Shown in pieces: positions 44,395 through 53,900 of a stretch of 64,000 bases of DNA; within the stretch, counting starts at the first letter, position 1; the number at the start of each line of letters is the position of its first letter. A program made the translations under genes and the position numbers. Source of the DNA: Virgisporangium aurantiacum (GTDB lineage Bacteria; Actinomycetota; Actinomycetes; Mycobacteriales; Micromonosporaceae). The notes under the pieces are model-generated. The model saw only the letters and a list, made by a program, of their open reading frames with translations. It made no database searches and was not told the DNA's origin. The DNA lies in the NCBI RefSeq assembly GCF_016863635.1, contig NZ_BOPG01000023.1:124001-188000 (forward strand). Reading direction: 5' to 3'.

Positions 44395-47300
44395 CACGGT
44401 ATGACTCGGCGCCGATCATGGCCGGTCTGAAGGACTTCCAGCGTGCGACCGTCGCCCACGTCATGGACCGGTACTTCGGGGCGGACCCGGGTAACCGGTT
44501 CCTTGTCGCCGACGAGACCGGGCTGGGCAAGAGCGTCGTCGCGCGCGGGGTGATCGCGCAGATGCTGGAGCGTCTTCAGGACGACGACCTGGTGGAACGG
44601 ATCGACGTCGTCTACGTGTGCTCCAACCAGGACATCGCCAAGCAGAACGCGCGACGGTTGTTGGTGACGTCCGGCGAGAACGTCATCCCTCTGACGAGCC
44701 GCCTCACCATGCTCGCCGCCGACATCGACAAGCTCACCGCCGCCGAACCTGCTGGGGGCAAGCCGCTCAACCTCGTGGCGTTCACCCCCGGAACGTCCTT
44801 CGACAAGGGCCTGCGGACCGGCAAGGCGGAGGAACGGGCCATGCTCCTCCTCATGCTGGACAGCGCCAACTCATGGGACGGGTGGCGCCTACGCGCCGCT
44901 CACCGCGGGCTGCAAGGCGGCGTCGGCGATCCGGACCGGTTCGCGGAGGTCTGCTGGAATCTGTGGAATCGGCTTGGAAAGCAGGTCAACGAGTCCATCA
45001 GCAGCGATTTCCTCGAGCGTGCCCGAAAGGACGGCCTCCTGGCCCGGTTCGAAGCCCTACTCGACGGCATCGGACGACGGCAAACTTTGCCCGAGGAGCT
45101 CAAGCCTGAGGCGAGGGAACTTATCGGGGACCTGCGTACCGCGCTCGCCCTGGCCGGTGTCCACGCGTTGCGGCCCAGCCTCATCGTCCTCGACGAGTTC
45201 CAGCGGTTCCGCTACCTACTCGATCCTGAACAGCCGACCGAGGGAGCTGAGCTCGCGCAGCAGCTGTTCTCGTACCCCGACGCCCGGGTGCTGCTCCTCT
45301 CGGCGACTCCGTACAAGCCGTTCACCTTCGCCGAGGAGTCCGCCGCCGGCGAGGACCATTACGCCGACTTCCAACGGATGCTCCGGTTCCTCACCCCGGA
45401 CAGCTACTGGCATGACAAGGTAGCGACTGCGTTCCGCGTTTACCGGGAGGCGCTCATCGCCGGTCGGCCGTGCGGCGACGTCCGCGATACCCTGCGCCAA
45501 TTGCTTCTGCGGGTCATGTGCCGGACCGAACGGCCGGCGCCGGCACAGAACGACATGCTGCGCGAGTTCGCCCCGCAGGCCACGGAGATCCGCGAGCGCG
45601 ACATGATCGGCTACGCGGCGCTGCGTCGTCTCGCGAAGCGACTCGACGCGCCGATGACCGTCGAATACTGGAAGTCCGCGCCCTACTTCCTGAACTTCGT
45701 CGACGGCTACCGTCTCGGCGAGAAGGTGCGCGCCGAGGTGGAAGGCCTCTCCGCAGACGAGCGGCTCGAACTCGTCCGCTCGACGCAGCTCATCAGCCGG
45801 CGCGCCGTCGAGCGTGACGCCGAGATCGACCTCGGCAACGGGCGGCTGCGGCAGCTCGCCGCCGACACCGTCGAGCGTGGATGGTGGCAACTACTGTGGA
45901 TGCCGCCGTCGATGCCCTACTACGAACTCGGCGAGCCGTTCGCGGCCGTCGCCCGCGTAGGTATGACGAAGCGTCTTCTGTTCTCGTCGTGGAACGCCAC
46001 TCCGACCGCCGTGGCGGCACTACTGAGCTATGAGGCCGACCGCCGAATCGTTCGCAAGAAGCTTTCCCACACCGACGCGGTCGAGAACCGCCGGCGACGC
46101 GCCCGTCTCGACTACCGGATCGACGGCGACCGGCCTGCGGCGATGAGCACTCTCGCGTTGTTCTGGCCCCACCCGGGGCTCGCTGAGCTGTGCGACCCGT
46201 TGGAGGCCGCTCGCTGGCAGCCGGACCAGGTTCCCAACCTCTCGGCGGTGGAAGCGGCGTTCGCTCAACGGGTCCGACTCGGCGCTCCCCGCGGTGACCG
46301 CGGTGGCGAGGCACAGGCGTGGGAGTCGGTGTTCGGATGGCCGGGCGCTGTCCCGGACGGCCTCACAACCGCTTCGGCCGGTTCAGCGCTCGGAAAAGTC
46401 GCCAAGGAGGAGAGCGAAGCGGCTACGGGTCTCGAACGGCACGTCGCGCACGCGATCGACGGCAGCCAGGACCATGTTGTTCCCGAGGAGGTGCTTAACG
46501 ACGTCGTCACGATCGCGGCCCATGGACCGGGCAACGTCGCCTGGCGGTCGTTGGGGCGAATCCTCGGCGGGCCGAACACCGTGACCGCCGAGGGACACTG
46601 GCGGGCCGCCGCCGTCATCGCGAGCGGCCTGCGCAGCACCTTCAACCGTGACAAGGCGATGCTCCTGCTCGACCAGCTCTATCCGGACATCCCATACTGG
46701 CAGGCGGTACTCCGCTATTGCGCCGCCGGCGGCCTCCAGGCAGTCATGGACGAGCACGTCCACAACGTCCAGAGTTCGATGTCCGACCTGCCGCTCACCG
46801 ACGAGACCCTGCTCCAGGTCGCCGCGACGGTCCACGACGCGCTCACCATGCGCCCCGCGCAGCATGAGGCCTTCGATCCGTTGGATCCAGAAAATCCGAT
46901 CAAACTGCCGGGTCGCTTCGCCGTCCGGTACGGCGGCCGGGCCAACGACGTCGCCGACGCTCAGCGACAGTCCGAGGTGCGCGTCGCGTTCAACAGCCCG
47001 TTCTGGCCGTTCGTCGTGGCCACGACCAGCACCGGACAGGAAGGCATCGACTTCCACGTCTGGTGCTCGGCGGTCGTCCACTGGAACACGCCCGCCAATC
47101 CGGTCGACTTCGAGCAGCGCGAAGGTCGGGTGCATCGCTTCGGCGGCCACGCCATCCGGCGCAACATCGCCACGGCGCACCGCGCCGAAGCGCTACGGTC
47201 CGACCGGCCAGACGTGTGGGAGGCGGCATTCGACGCCGCCCGCGCAGTGGACAGCGGCCTCGGAGACTTCGCGCCGTACTGGGTCTACCCCGGACCGGCG

Positions 47301-47501
47301 AAGATCGAACGGCACGTGCTGCCATACCCGTTGAGCCGGGACCTGCCGCGGCTGGACCGGTTGAAGACCGACCTGGTGCACTACCGGCTGGCCTTCGGCC
47401 AGCCACGACAGGAGGATCTGCTGGCGCTGATCGCGCACGACGGCGCCGAAGGTAACGGCGTCGCGGCGGAGGCGATCGACCTGCAGCCAGGGCCAGAGTA
47501 G
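44391..47501 (+). CDS. SF2 helicase-like ATPase
   Basis: A 1036-residue protein from ATG 44391. Walker A variant DETGLGKSVVARGVI (~40), Walker B LIVLDEFQRF (DEFQ), LLLSATPYKPFT (motif III), and C-terminal TSTGQEGIDFHVW plus QREGRVHRFGG (motifs V/VI). Relatives accompany PLD and DUF6361 genes. It may remodel or move along DNA for the PLD and SF1-nuclease proteins. Overlaps the PLD stop by 4 nt; last of the six-gene module, 273 nt before drmD. Confidence 0.87.
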   Translation: MTRYDSAPIMAGLKDFQRATVAHVMDRYFGADPGNRFLVADETGLGKSVVARGVIAQMLERLQDDDLVERIDVVYVCSNQDIAKQNARRLLVTSGENVIPLTSRLTMLAADIDKLTAAEPAGGKPLNLVAFTPGTSFDKGLRTGKAEERAMLLLMLDSANSWDGWRLRAAHRGLQGGVGDPDRFAEVCWNLWNRLGKQVNESISSDFLERARKDGLLARFEALLDGIGRRQTLPEELKPEARELIGDLRTALALAGVHALRPSLIVLDEFQRFRYLLDPEQPTEGAELAQQLFSYPDARVLLLSATPYKPFTFAEESAAGEDHYADFQRMLRFLTPDSYWHDKVATAFRVYREALIAGRPCGDVRDTLRQLLLRVMCRTERPAPAQNDMLREFAPQATEIRERDMIGYAALRRLAKRLDAPMTVEYWKSAPYFLNFVDGYRLGEKVRAEVEGLSADERLELVRSTQLISRRAVERDAEIDLGNGRLRQLAADTVERGWWQLLWMPPSMPYYELGEPFAAVARVGMTKRLLFSSWNATPTAVAALLSYEADRRIVRKKLSHTDAVENRRRRARLDYRIDGDRPAAMSTLALFWPHPGLAELCDPLEAARWQPDQVPNLSAVEAAFAQRVRLGAPRGDRGGEAQAWESVFGWPGAVPDGLTTASAGSALGKVAKEESEAATGLERHVAHAIDGSQDHVVPEEVLNDVVTIAAHGPGNVAWRSLGRILGGPNTVTAEGHWRAAAVIASGLRSTFNRDKAMLLLDQLYPDIPYWQAVLRYCAAGGLQAVMDEHVHNVQSSMSDLPLTDETLLQVAATVHDALTMRPAQHEAFDPLDPENPIKLPGRFAVRYGGRANDVADAQRQSEVRVAFNSPFWPFVVATTSTGQEGIDFHVWCSAVVHWNTPANPVDFEQREGRVHRFGGHAIRRNIATAHRAEALRSDRPDVWEAAFDAARAVDSGLGDFAPYWVYPGPAKIERHVLPYPLSRDLPRLDRLKTDLVHYRLAFGQPRQEDLLALIAHDGAEGNGVAAEAIDLQPGPE

Positions 47502-47506
47502 GGGGC

Positions 47507-47596
47507 ATGGGCTACCAGGTGTGTCCTTCCTGTGTGAATGAAGACGAGCAGCCGATCTCGGAACCGATCTTTTGCGTGTGGCGACCGAAGGGATAG
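47507..47596 (+). CDS. Possible 29-residue leader ORF with CxxC motif
   Basis: A short frame MGYQVCPSCVNEDEQPISEP... ending in KG, preceded by AGGGGG. Its GTAGGGGGCATGG start context recurs at 47758-47770 directly before drmD. The CPSC pair could bind zinc, or the frame could be a translated leader. Whether it is expressed is unknown; the upstream context is the stop of the helicase gene. Confidence 0.3.
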   Translation: MGYQVCPSCVNEDEQPISEPIFCVWRPKG

Positions 47597-47757
47597 CAGA
47601 CGGCGTACTTCGCAGGGGGGTAAAACCGGACAGTCAGGCGAATCACGGACATGACCCGTTAGGGGGACCCCGATTGCGGCACGCTCATGATGAGGTCAGA
47701 AAACACCGATTGCGAGTCCATGATCACAGGCAGGTCACCGCGAGCCTGCCACTTGGG

Positions 47758-47777
47758 GTAGGGGGCATGGCGCGTTG
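47758..47777 (+). promoter_or_regulatory. Repeated ribosome-site element and mini-ORF at the drmD start
   Basis: GTAGGGGGCATGG here is identical to 47498-47510. The ATG opens a three-codon frame (Met-Ala-Arg-stop) whose TGA overlaps the TTG start of drmD at 47775. This would put drmD under translational coupling to the mini-ORF or use it as the ribosome landing site. Confidence 0.45.
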
Positions 47778-50700
47778 AGCGCGACAACGGACATTCCGAC
47801 GATCGGTGCGCTGGTCGCCGTACGTGGGCAACGCTGGGTGGTCAGTGACATCAGCACCGGAGAGCGCAGCAACCTGGTCAGCTTGCAAAGCGTCGAAGAC
47901 GGCCGGTACGGCCACACCCTCGACGTGATCTGGGAGGTCGAGCCCGCCCGCCAGGTACTGCCGACCGGCGCCCTCCCGGAAGTCAACGAGAAGGCGTTCG
48001 ATTCGCCGCAGCGGTTGACCGCGTTCCTCGACGCGGTGCGCTGGTCGGCCGTCACCTCCGCCGACGTCAAGACGCTGCAGGCGCCGTTCCGGTCGGGTGT
48101 GGCGATCGAGGACTACCAGCTCGAACCCGTCGCCCGTGCGGTCGACGCGCCACGCGTCAACCTGCTGCTCGCCGACGACGTCGGTCTCGGCAAGACGATC
48201 GAAGCCGGCTTGGTCGCTCAGGAACTGCTGCTCCGGCACCGGGGACGGCGAATCATGATCGTCTGCCCGGCCGGGCTCACGATCAAGTGGCACGACGAGA
48301 TGGCCGAGAAGTTCGGCCTGGACTTCACCATCATCGACACCGAGCGCTGCGCGCTGGTCCGCCGTACGCACGGCTCGGCCGCCAACCCGTTCGTGGTGTA
48401 TCCGCAGAGCATCGTGAGCCTGCCGTGGCTGCGCGGGCCGAAGGCACAAAGACTATTGGACGAGGTACTGCCCGCCGACGGCCCGACGTACCCGCGCACC
48501 TTCGACCTGCTCATCCTCGACGAGGCACACCACGTCGCCCCGGCGGCGCCGAAGCAGGTGTACGCCGTCGATTCGCAGCAGACGAAGCTCATCCGCCGGA
48601 TGGCTCCTCATTTCGCGCACCGGCTGTTTCTCTCCGCGACCCCGCACAACGGTTACCAGGCATCGTTCACCGCTCTGCTGGAGATCCTCGACAACCAGCG
48701 GTTCGCCCGCGGTGTCGACCCGGACCCGGCGGCGGTGAAGGACACCGTCGTGCGCCGGCTCAAGCGCGACATCGTCAACCTCGACGGATCGCCGAGATTC
48801 CCGGAACGGCACACCCGGGCGATGCCGGTCCAGTACCCGCAGAGCGAACGCGAAGTTCATGCACTGCTCAAGGAGTTCGCCAAGCTCCGGCGGCAGCGGC
48901 TCGTCACGCAGCGTGGGCGGCGGGCCACCGACCTCGTGACGCTGCTGCTGAAGAAGCGCCTGTTCTCCAGCCCGGCCGCGTTCGCGCATACCGTCGGCGT
49001 GTATCTGGAAACACTGCGGTCCCGCAAGGCTCCCGCTCAGCTGGTCGACGAGGACGTTCCCGAGTGGATGGAGGACTTCTTCGACGACGTCGCCACACTT
49101 GACGACGAGGAGCTGGCGGAAGCCGAAGACGACGCGCTCGGCCGCGCCCGCCCGATGCAACCCGACGCCAACGACCGCGAGATCCAACTGCTCGTGGCGA
49201 TGCAGGAGTGGGCCGCCACCCGCGAGGCCCAACCCGACGCGAAGGCGAAGGAACTCGTCACCTACCTCAAGGCCGTATGCCGCCCCGACGGCAACAACTG
49301 GCTCCAAGAGCGGGTCGTGGTCTTCACCGAGTACCGCGACACCCAGATCTGGCTGGCCCAACTGCTGGGGCAGGAAGGGTTGGCCGGCGACCGGCTGGCC
49401 CAGTTGCACGGAGCAGTGTCCACGGAGGACAGGGAGCAGCTGCGACTGGCGTTCCAGGCCGACCCCACCGATCACAAGGTGCGGATCCTGCTCGCCACCG
49501 ACGCCGCCAGCGAGGGTATCGACCTGCAGAAGTACTGCCACCGGCTGGTCAACTACGACATCCCGTTCAACCCCAACAAGCTGGAACAACGCATCGGCCG
49601 CATCGACCGGTACGGGCAGCGCACGACACCGGACGTCCGCCACTTCGTCGGTACCGGCTTCGGTGCCGCGGTCGACTCGTTCGAGGCCGATCTGGAGTTC
49701 CTGTCCCGGGTCGCCACCAAGGTCGCCCAGATGAAGGAAGACCTGGGTTCTGTCAACGCGGTGCTCGCCGACGCCGTCCAGCGCGCCATGCTCGGGGAGA
49801 CCGTCGACGTCGACGTGGTCGGTACCGTCGCGGCACCGGACGTCCCGGTGGAGTCCAACGTCGGCGAGCAGGTCCGACGCCTGCGCACCAACCTCGACGA
49901 GACCGTGCGGGAACTCGGCGTTACGCCGTCCGCCGTCAAGCGGGTCGTCGAAACCGCGCTGGAACTCGCCCGCCAGCAGCCGCTCACCCCGCACCTGGAC
50001 GACAAGCACCCGATCGGCGGGCTCTACACCGTCCCCCCGTTGACCGGAAGCTGGCAGCGCGCGGCGGCCGGGCTGACCGACAAGCTCAACCGCCCCGGCG
50101 AACCGCCCCGCCAACTGCCGGTGACCTTCGACGCCGCTGTCGCCAAGGAGATGTCCGAGCACGACAGCACCGCCGTGCTCGCGCACCTGGGTCACCCCTT
50201 GGTCGCGATGTCCACCCGGCTGCTACGTGCGGCGGTCTCCAACAGCGCGATCGGCCTGCACCGCGTCACGGCAGTGATAAGTGACGACCCCGCGCTGGAG
50301 GACGTGCTCGTGGGTGCGTACTCGCGGTTCGTCCTCGTCGGCGCCGACGGTGTGCGGCTGCACGAGGAGGTACTGTACGCCGGCGGCTGGGCGCCCGAAC
50401 GGGGCCGCTTCCGCCGGCTGGAGAACCTCACCACGCTCGGCAGCATCATGGACCGTGGACTGACGGGCGGCGTCGTCGCCTCGGAACCGGTGCAGGCCCG
50501 GCTGGTCGAGCGCTGGCCCCGCGTCGCCGATGGTCTCCTGGCCGCGATCGAGTGGCGCACCGCCATCCGCCGGGATTCGCTGGAACGCAAGCTGGCCCAG
50601 CGCCAACAGGCCGAGCAGGACCGGGTCACCAGCAACCTCGACCAGTTCGCGGCCACCCTGCGCGGCGCCCTCGCCGTGCCGGAGGAAGAGGCCGAGGACG

Positions 50701-50921
50701 CGTTGTTCAGCCGCGAGGAGCTGCACACGTTGCAGAAGAGCCGCGAGGAGCTGGCCCAGTTCCGCCGCGACCGCGAGGCGTGGGAGGAGCGGCTGCGGAG
50801 CCTGGAGGCCGAACGCGACCGCGAACTCGACATCATCGCGGCCCGCTACCGCGACCCGAAACCGCACCGGTTCCCGGTGGCCGTGATCTTTGTGGTTCCC
50901 AAGGCGGAGGCGACCCGATGA
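47775..50921 (+). CDS. drmD: DISARM protein DrmD (SNF2-type helicase)
   Basis: A 1048-residue SNF2-family helicase, the class 1 marker of DISARM. Walker A LLADDVGLGKTIEAGLV (~132), LLILDEAHHVAP (DEAH, ~248), LFLSATPHNGY, and C-terminal ATDAASEGIDLQKYCHRLVN with EQRIGRIDRYGQ. A Glu/Arg-rich coiled tail ends the protein. Start TTG 47775. It overlaps drmMI by 4 nt (ATGA). Confidence 0.93.
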   Translation: MSATTDIPTIGALVAVRGQRWVVSDISTGERSNLVSLQSVEDGRYGHTLDVIWEVEPARQVLPTGALPEVNEKAFDSPQRLTAFLDAVRWSAVTSADVKTLQAPFRSGVAIEDYQLEPVARAVDAPRVNLLLADDVGLGKTIEAGLVAQELLLRHRGRRIMIVCPAGLTIKWHDEMAEKFGLDFTIIDTERCALVRRTHGSAANPFVVYPQSIVSLPWLRGPKAQRLLDEVLPADGPTYPRTFDLLILDEAHHVAPAAPKQVYAVDSQQTKLIRRMAPHFAHRLFLSATPHNGYQASFTALLEILDNQRFARGVDPDPAAVKDTVVRRLKRDIVNLDGSPRFPERHTRAMPVQYPQSEREVHALLKEFAKLRRQRLVTQRGRRATDLVTLLLKKRLFSSPAAFAHTVGVYLETLRSRKAPAQLVDEDVPEWMEDFFDDVATLDDEELAEAEDDALGRARPMQPDANDREIQLLVAMQEWAATREAQPDAKAKELVTYLKAVCRPDGNNWLQERVVVFTEYRDTQIWLAQLLGQEGLAGDRLAQLHGAVSTEDREQLRLAFQADPTDHKVRILLATDAASEGIDLQKYCHRLVNYDIPFNPNKLEQRIGRIDRYGQRTTPDVRHFVGTGFGAAVDSFEADLEFLSRVATKVAQMKEDLGSVNAVLADAVQRAMLGETVDVDVVGTVAAPDVPVESNVGEQVRRLRTNLDETVRELGVTPSAVKRVVETALELARQQPLTPHLDDKHPIGGLYTVPPLTGSWQRAAAGLTDKLNRPGEPPRQLPVTFDAAVAKEMSEHDSTAVLAHLGHPLVAMSTRLLRAAVSNSAIGLHRVTAVISDDPALEDVLVGAYSRFVLVGADGVRLHEEVLYAGGWAPERGRFRRLENLTTLGSIMDRGLTGGVVASEPVQARLVERWPRVADGLLAAIEWRTAIRRDSLERKLAQRQQAEQDRVTSNLDQFAATLRGALAVPEEEAEDALFSREELHTLQKSREELAQFRRDREAWEERLRSLEAERDRELDIIAARYRDPKPHRFPVAVIFVVPKAEATR

Positions 50922-53900
50922 AGCGCCCGTACAAGCACGCGGCGCCCGACGGCGTGCAGCAGCACCGGAACTGGCTCAGCCTGGTCGAGGTGAGCGGACC
51001 GTTCCTCAGCCTGCCGGTACTGCGGGCGACCTGGCCGACGCTCGACCCGCTCGACAAGAAGGTGCGCGAACGGCTCCGGGTCGAGCACGCGACCTGGCAG
51101 GACGACGTCTCCGAAGGCCAGCAGGCATGGATCCGGTACATCCTCGGCGATCTGCTCGGCTGGGGTGAACTGCTGCACGAGGACCGGCTGGGCCCGCTGG
51201 CGGTGCACGTGGCCGAGCACGACACCGACATCGTGCCCTCATTCGTCCTCGTCGAGCCCGACGCGGCGGTGTCCGATCTCGGTGTCAAGCCCGACGCGGT
51301 GCGTCTGCTCGGCATGGTCTGCCCGCCCGGCGCACAGCCGACGGCACGCGTCGCCGGTTCGGCGTGGAGCGCCACCACCGTCGACCGGCTGGCGCATCTG
51401 TGCCGGCACCACAACATCGAACTGGGCCTGGCCACCGACGGCCGCTGGTGGGCGATGGTGTGGGCGCCGCGCGGCGGCGTTACCACCACGGCGGTCTTCG
51501 ACGCCGTCGCGTGGCCCGAGGCGGCCGAACGCGACGTGGTGCGGGCGTTCTATTCGCTGCTGAACCGCCAGCGGTTCTTCGGTGTGCCCGAGAACGAGCG
51601 GCTCGTGCCGCTGCTACGCACCAGCCTCGACAGCCAGGAGGAGATCACCGAGGCGCTCGGCGTCCAGGTGCGCCAGGCCGTCGAACTGCTGGTCACCGCC
51701 ATTGGACGCGCCGACGTGCGCGACCGCGAGCGCGGCGAACCCGGCCTGCGCGACGTGACGGCGCACGACGTGTACCGGGGCGCCGTCGCCGTGATGATGC
51801 GCATCGTCTTCCTGCTGTTCGCCGAAGAGCGCCGGCTCCTGCCGTCGGACAACGACCTCTACACCGCCGCGTACTCGGCTGGCCGGCTCTGCGACGAACT
51901 GGAACAGCGCGTCATCGACGGCAGCGAGGAGGACCTGGAGCACACCAACCACGCCTGGCTGCGGCTGATCGCGCTGTTCAACGCCGTCTACCACGGCATC
52001 GACCACCCGCGACTGGTCATGCACGGGCACGACGGCTCGCTGTTCGACCCTGACGAGCACGCGTGGCTGCCGGAGTCGATCGACGACCGGACCGTCCTGC
52101 ACATGCTCCGCTCAGTTCAGTACGTCGTGATCGGCAGCGGCCGGTCGCGGGAACGCCGTCGGCTCAGCTTCCGGACCCTCGACGTCGAACAGATCGGCTA
52201 CGTGTACGAGGGCCTGCTGTCGTACGAGGGGTTCCGGGCCGGCGATGTGGTGGTCGGCCTGATCGGCAAGGAAGGTCAGGAGGACGAGGTACCGCTGGCC
52301 GATCTGGAGCTGCTGCGTTCGTCTACTTCGGACATTCCTGGGCTGGCGGCCGCGCTGGCCGACCGGCACAAGGATTCCCGGATCGGATCGGCTACGGCGC
52401 TGGCGAAGAAGCTCGCTCCAGTCGACGGTGTGGAGCGCGAGGAGATCCGTAAGAAGCTGCTCGCCGTCACCGGCGGCGACTATCCGTTGGCCGAACGGCT
52501 GCTGCCGTTCGTCGGTGTCATCCGTCTTGATCTGCGTGGGCTGCCGACCGTGATCCTGCCCGGGGCGCTGTTCGTCACCGAGTCACCGTTGCGGAAGAAC
52601 ACCGGAACGCACTACACGCCCCGCTTCCTCGCCGAGGAGGTGGTGGAGGGGTCGCTGGAGCCGTTGGTGTACTCGCCGGGGCCGCTGCAGACGGCCGACA
52701 AGGCGGAGTGGAGGCCGCGGTCTTCGGCGGAGGTCCTGTCGCTCAAGGTGGCCGACATCGCGATGGGGTCGGCGGCGTTCCTTGTCGCTGCGGCACGGTA
52801 TCTGGCCAGGCACCTCATCGACGCCTGGTCGCGGGAGGGCGACGAGCGGGCACGGGCGTTCCTGGAACGGGCACACGACCACCGCGTCGGGATTGACGAG
52901 GAGCCGTTGGTCATCGAGGCACGGAGGCAGGTCATCGAGCACTGCCTGTACGGGGTCGACATCAACCCGATGGCCGTGGAGATGGCGAAACTGTCGCTCT
53001 GGCTGGTGTCGATGGACCCGCAGCGCCCGTTCACGTTCCTCGACGACCGGCTGGTAGCCGGGGATTCGCTACTGGGCATCACCTCGCTGGACCAGTTGGA
53101 GTACATGCACCTGGACCCGAAACGCGGTCGGGAGTTGCACGAGGACCTGTTCGGCTGGGCAGCGAGTGTTGGGCCGCTTGTGCATGAGGTCGCCGACCAG
53201 CGTCGGCAGATCTCGGCCGTCAGCCACGACGATCCGGCCGTGGCGCTCGTCATCAAACGCAACCTACTTGGCGCTGTTCAGGCGCAGACAGAGCGGCTGC
53301 GGTTTCTCTCTGACCTGGTTGTCGGAGCGGCATTGGCTGCTGGACGAACGGGCGGGCGAGACGGGTTCTATCCGGAGGCTGCCCGGCTTGCCAATATGGC
53401 GATGGCCGGACACACGCACGATGCCGGCGAAACCCGGATGCGGTGGCTCGCCACGGATCTTGTGACAGGAGCGTTTGCGCGCGAGACGGTGCACTGGCCA
53501 CTGGTTTTTCCGGAGGTGTTCGAACGCGAAGGCTTCGATGCGGTGATCGGAAATCCACCATTCCTTGGCGGTTCCAAGATCAGCGGGGCCTTCGGCCACG
53601 CGTATAGGGAGATGCTCGTCAACGTCATCGGCGATGGCGTGCGTGGCATCGCCGACCTCATCGCCTATTTCGTACTTCGAGCGCACGACGTATTGAATCC
53701 GGGCGGCCAGATGGGGATCATTGCCACCAACACACTCGCTCAAGGCGACACCCGTGAGGTCGCGCTCGATTCTGTTACTAGGGAGGGTGCCGTAATCCGC
53801 CGTGCGATCAAGAGTCGGCCGTGGCCATCGAAGTCGGCAGTGCTTGAGTTCTGTGCTGTTTGGACGAGTCGGATGCCTCTCGAAAATCGGGCGAACTACG

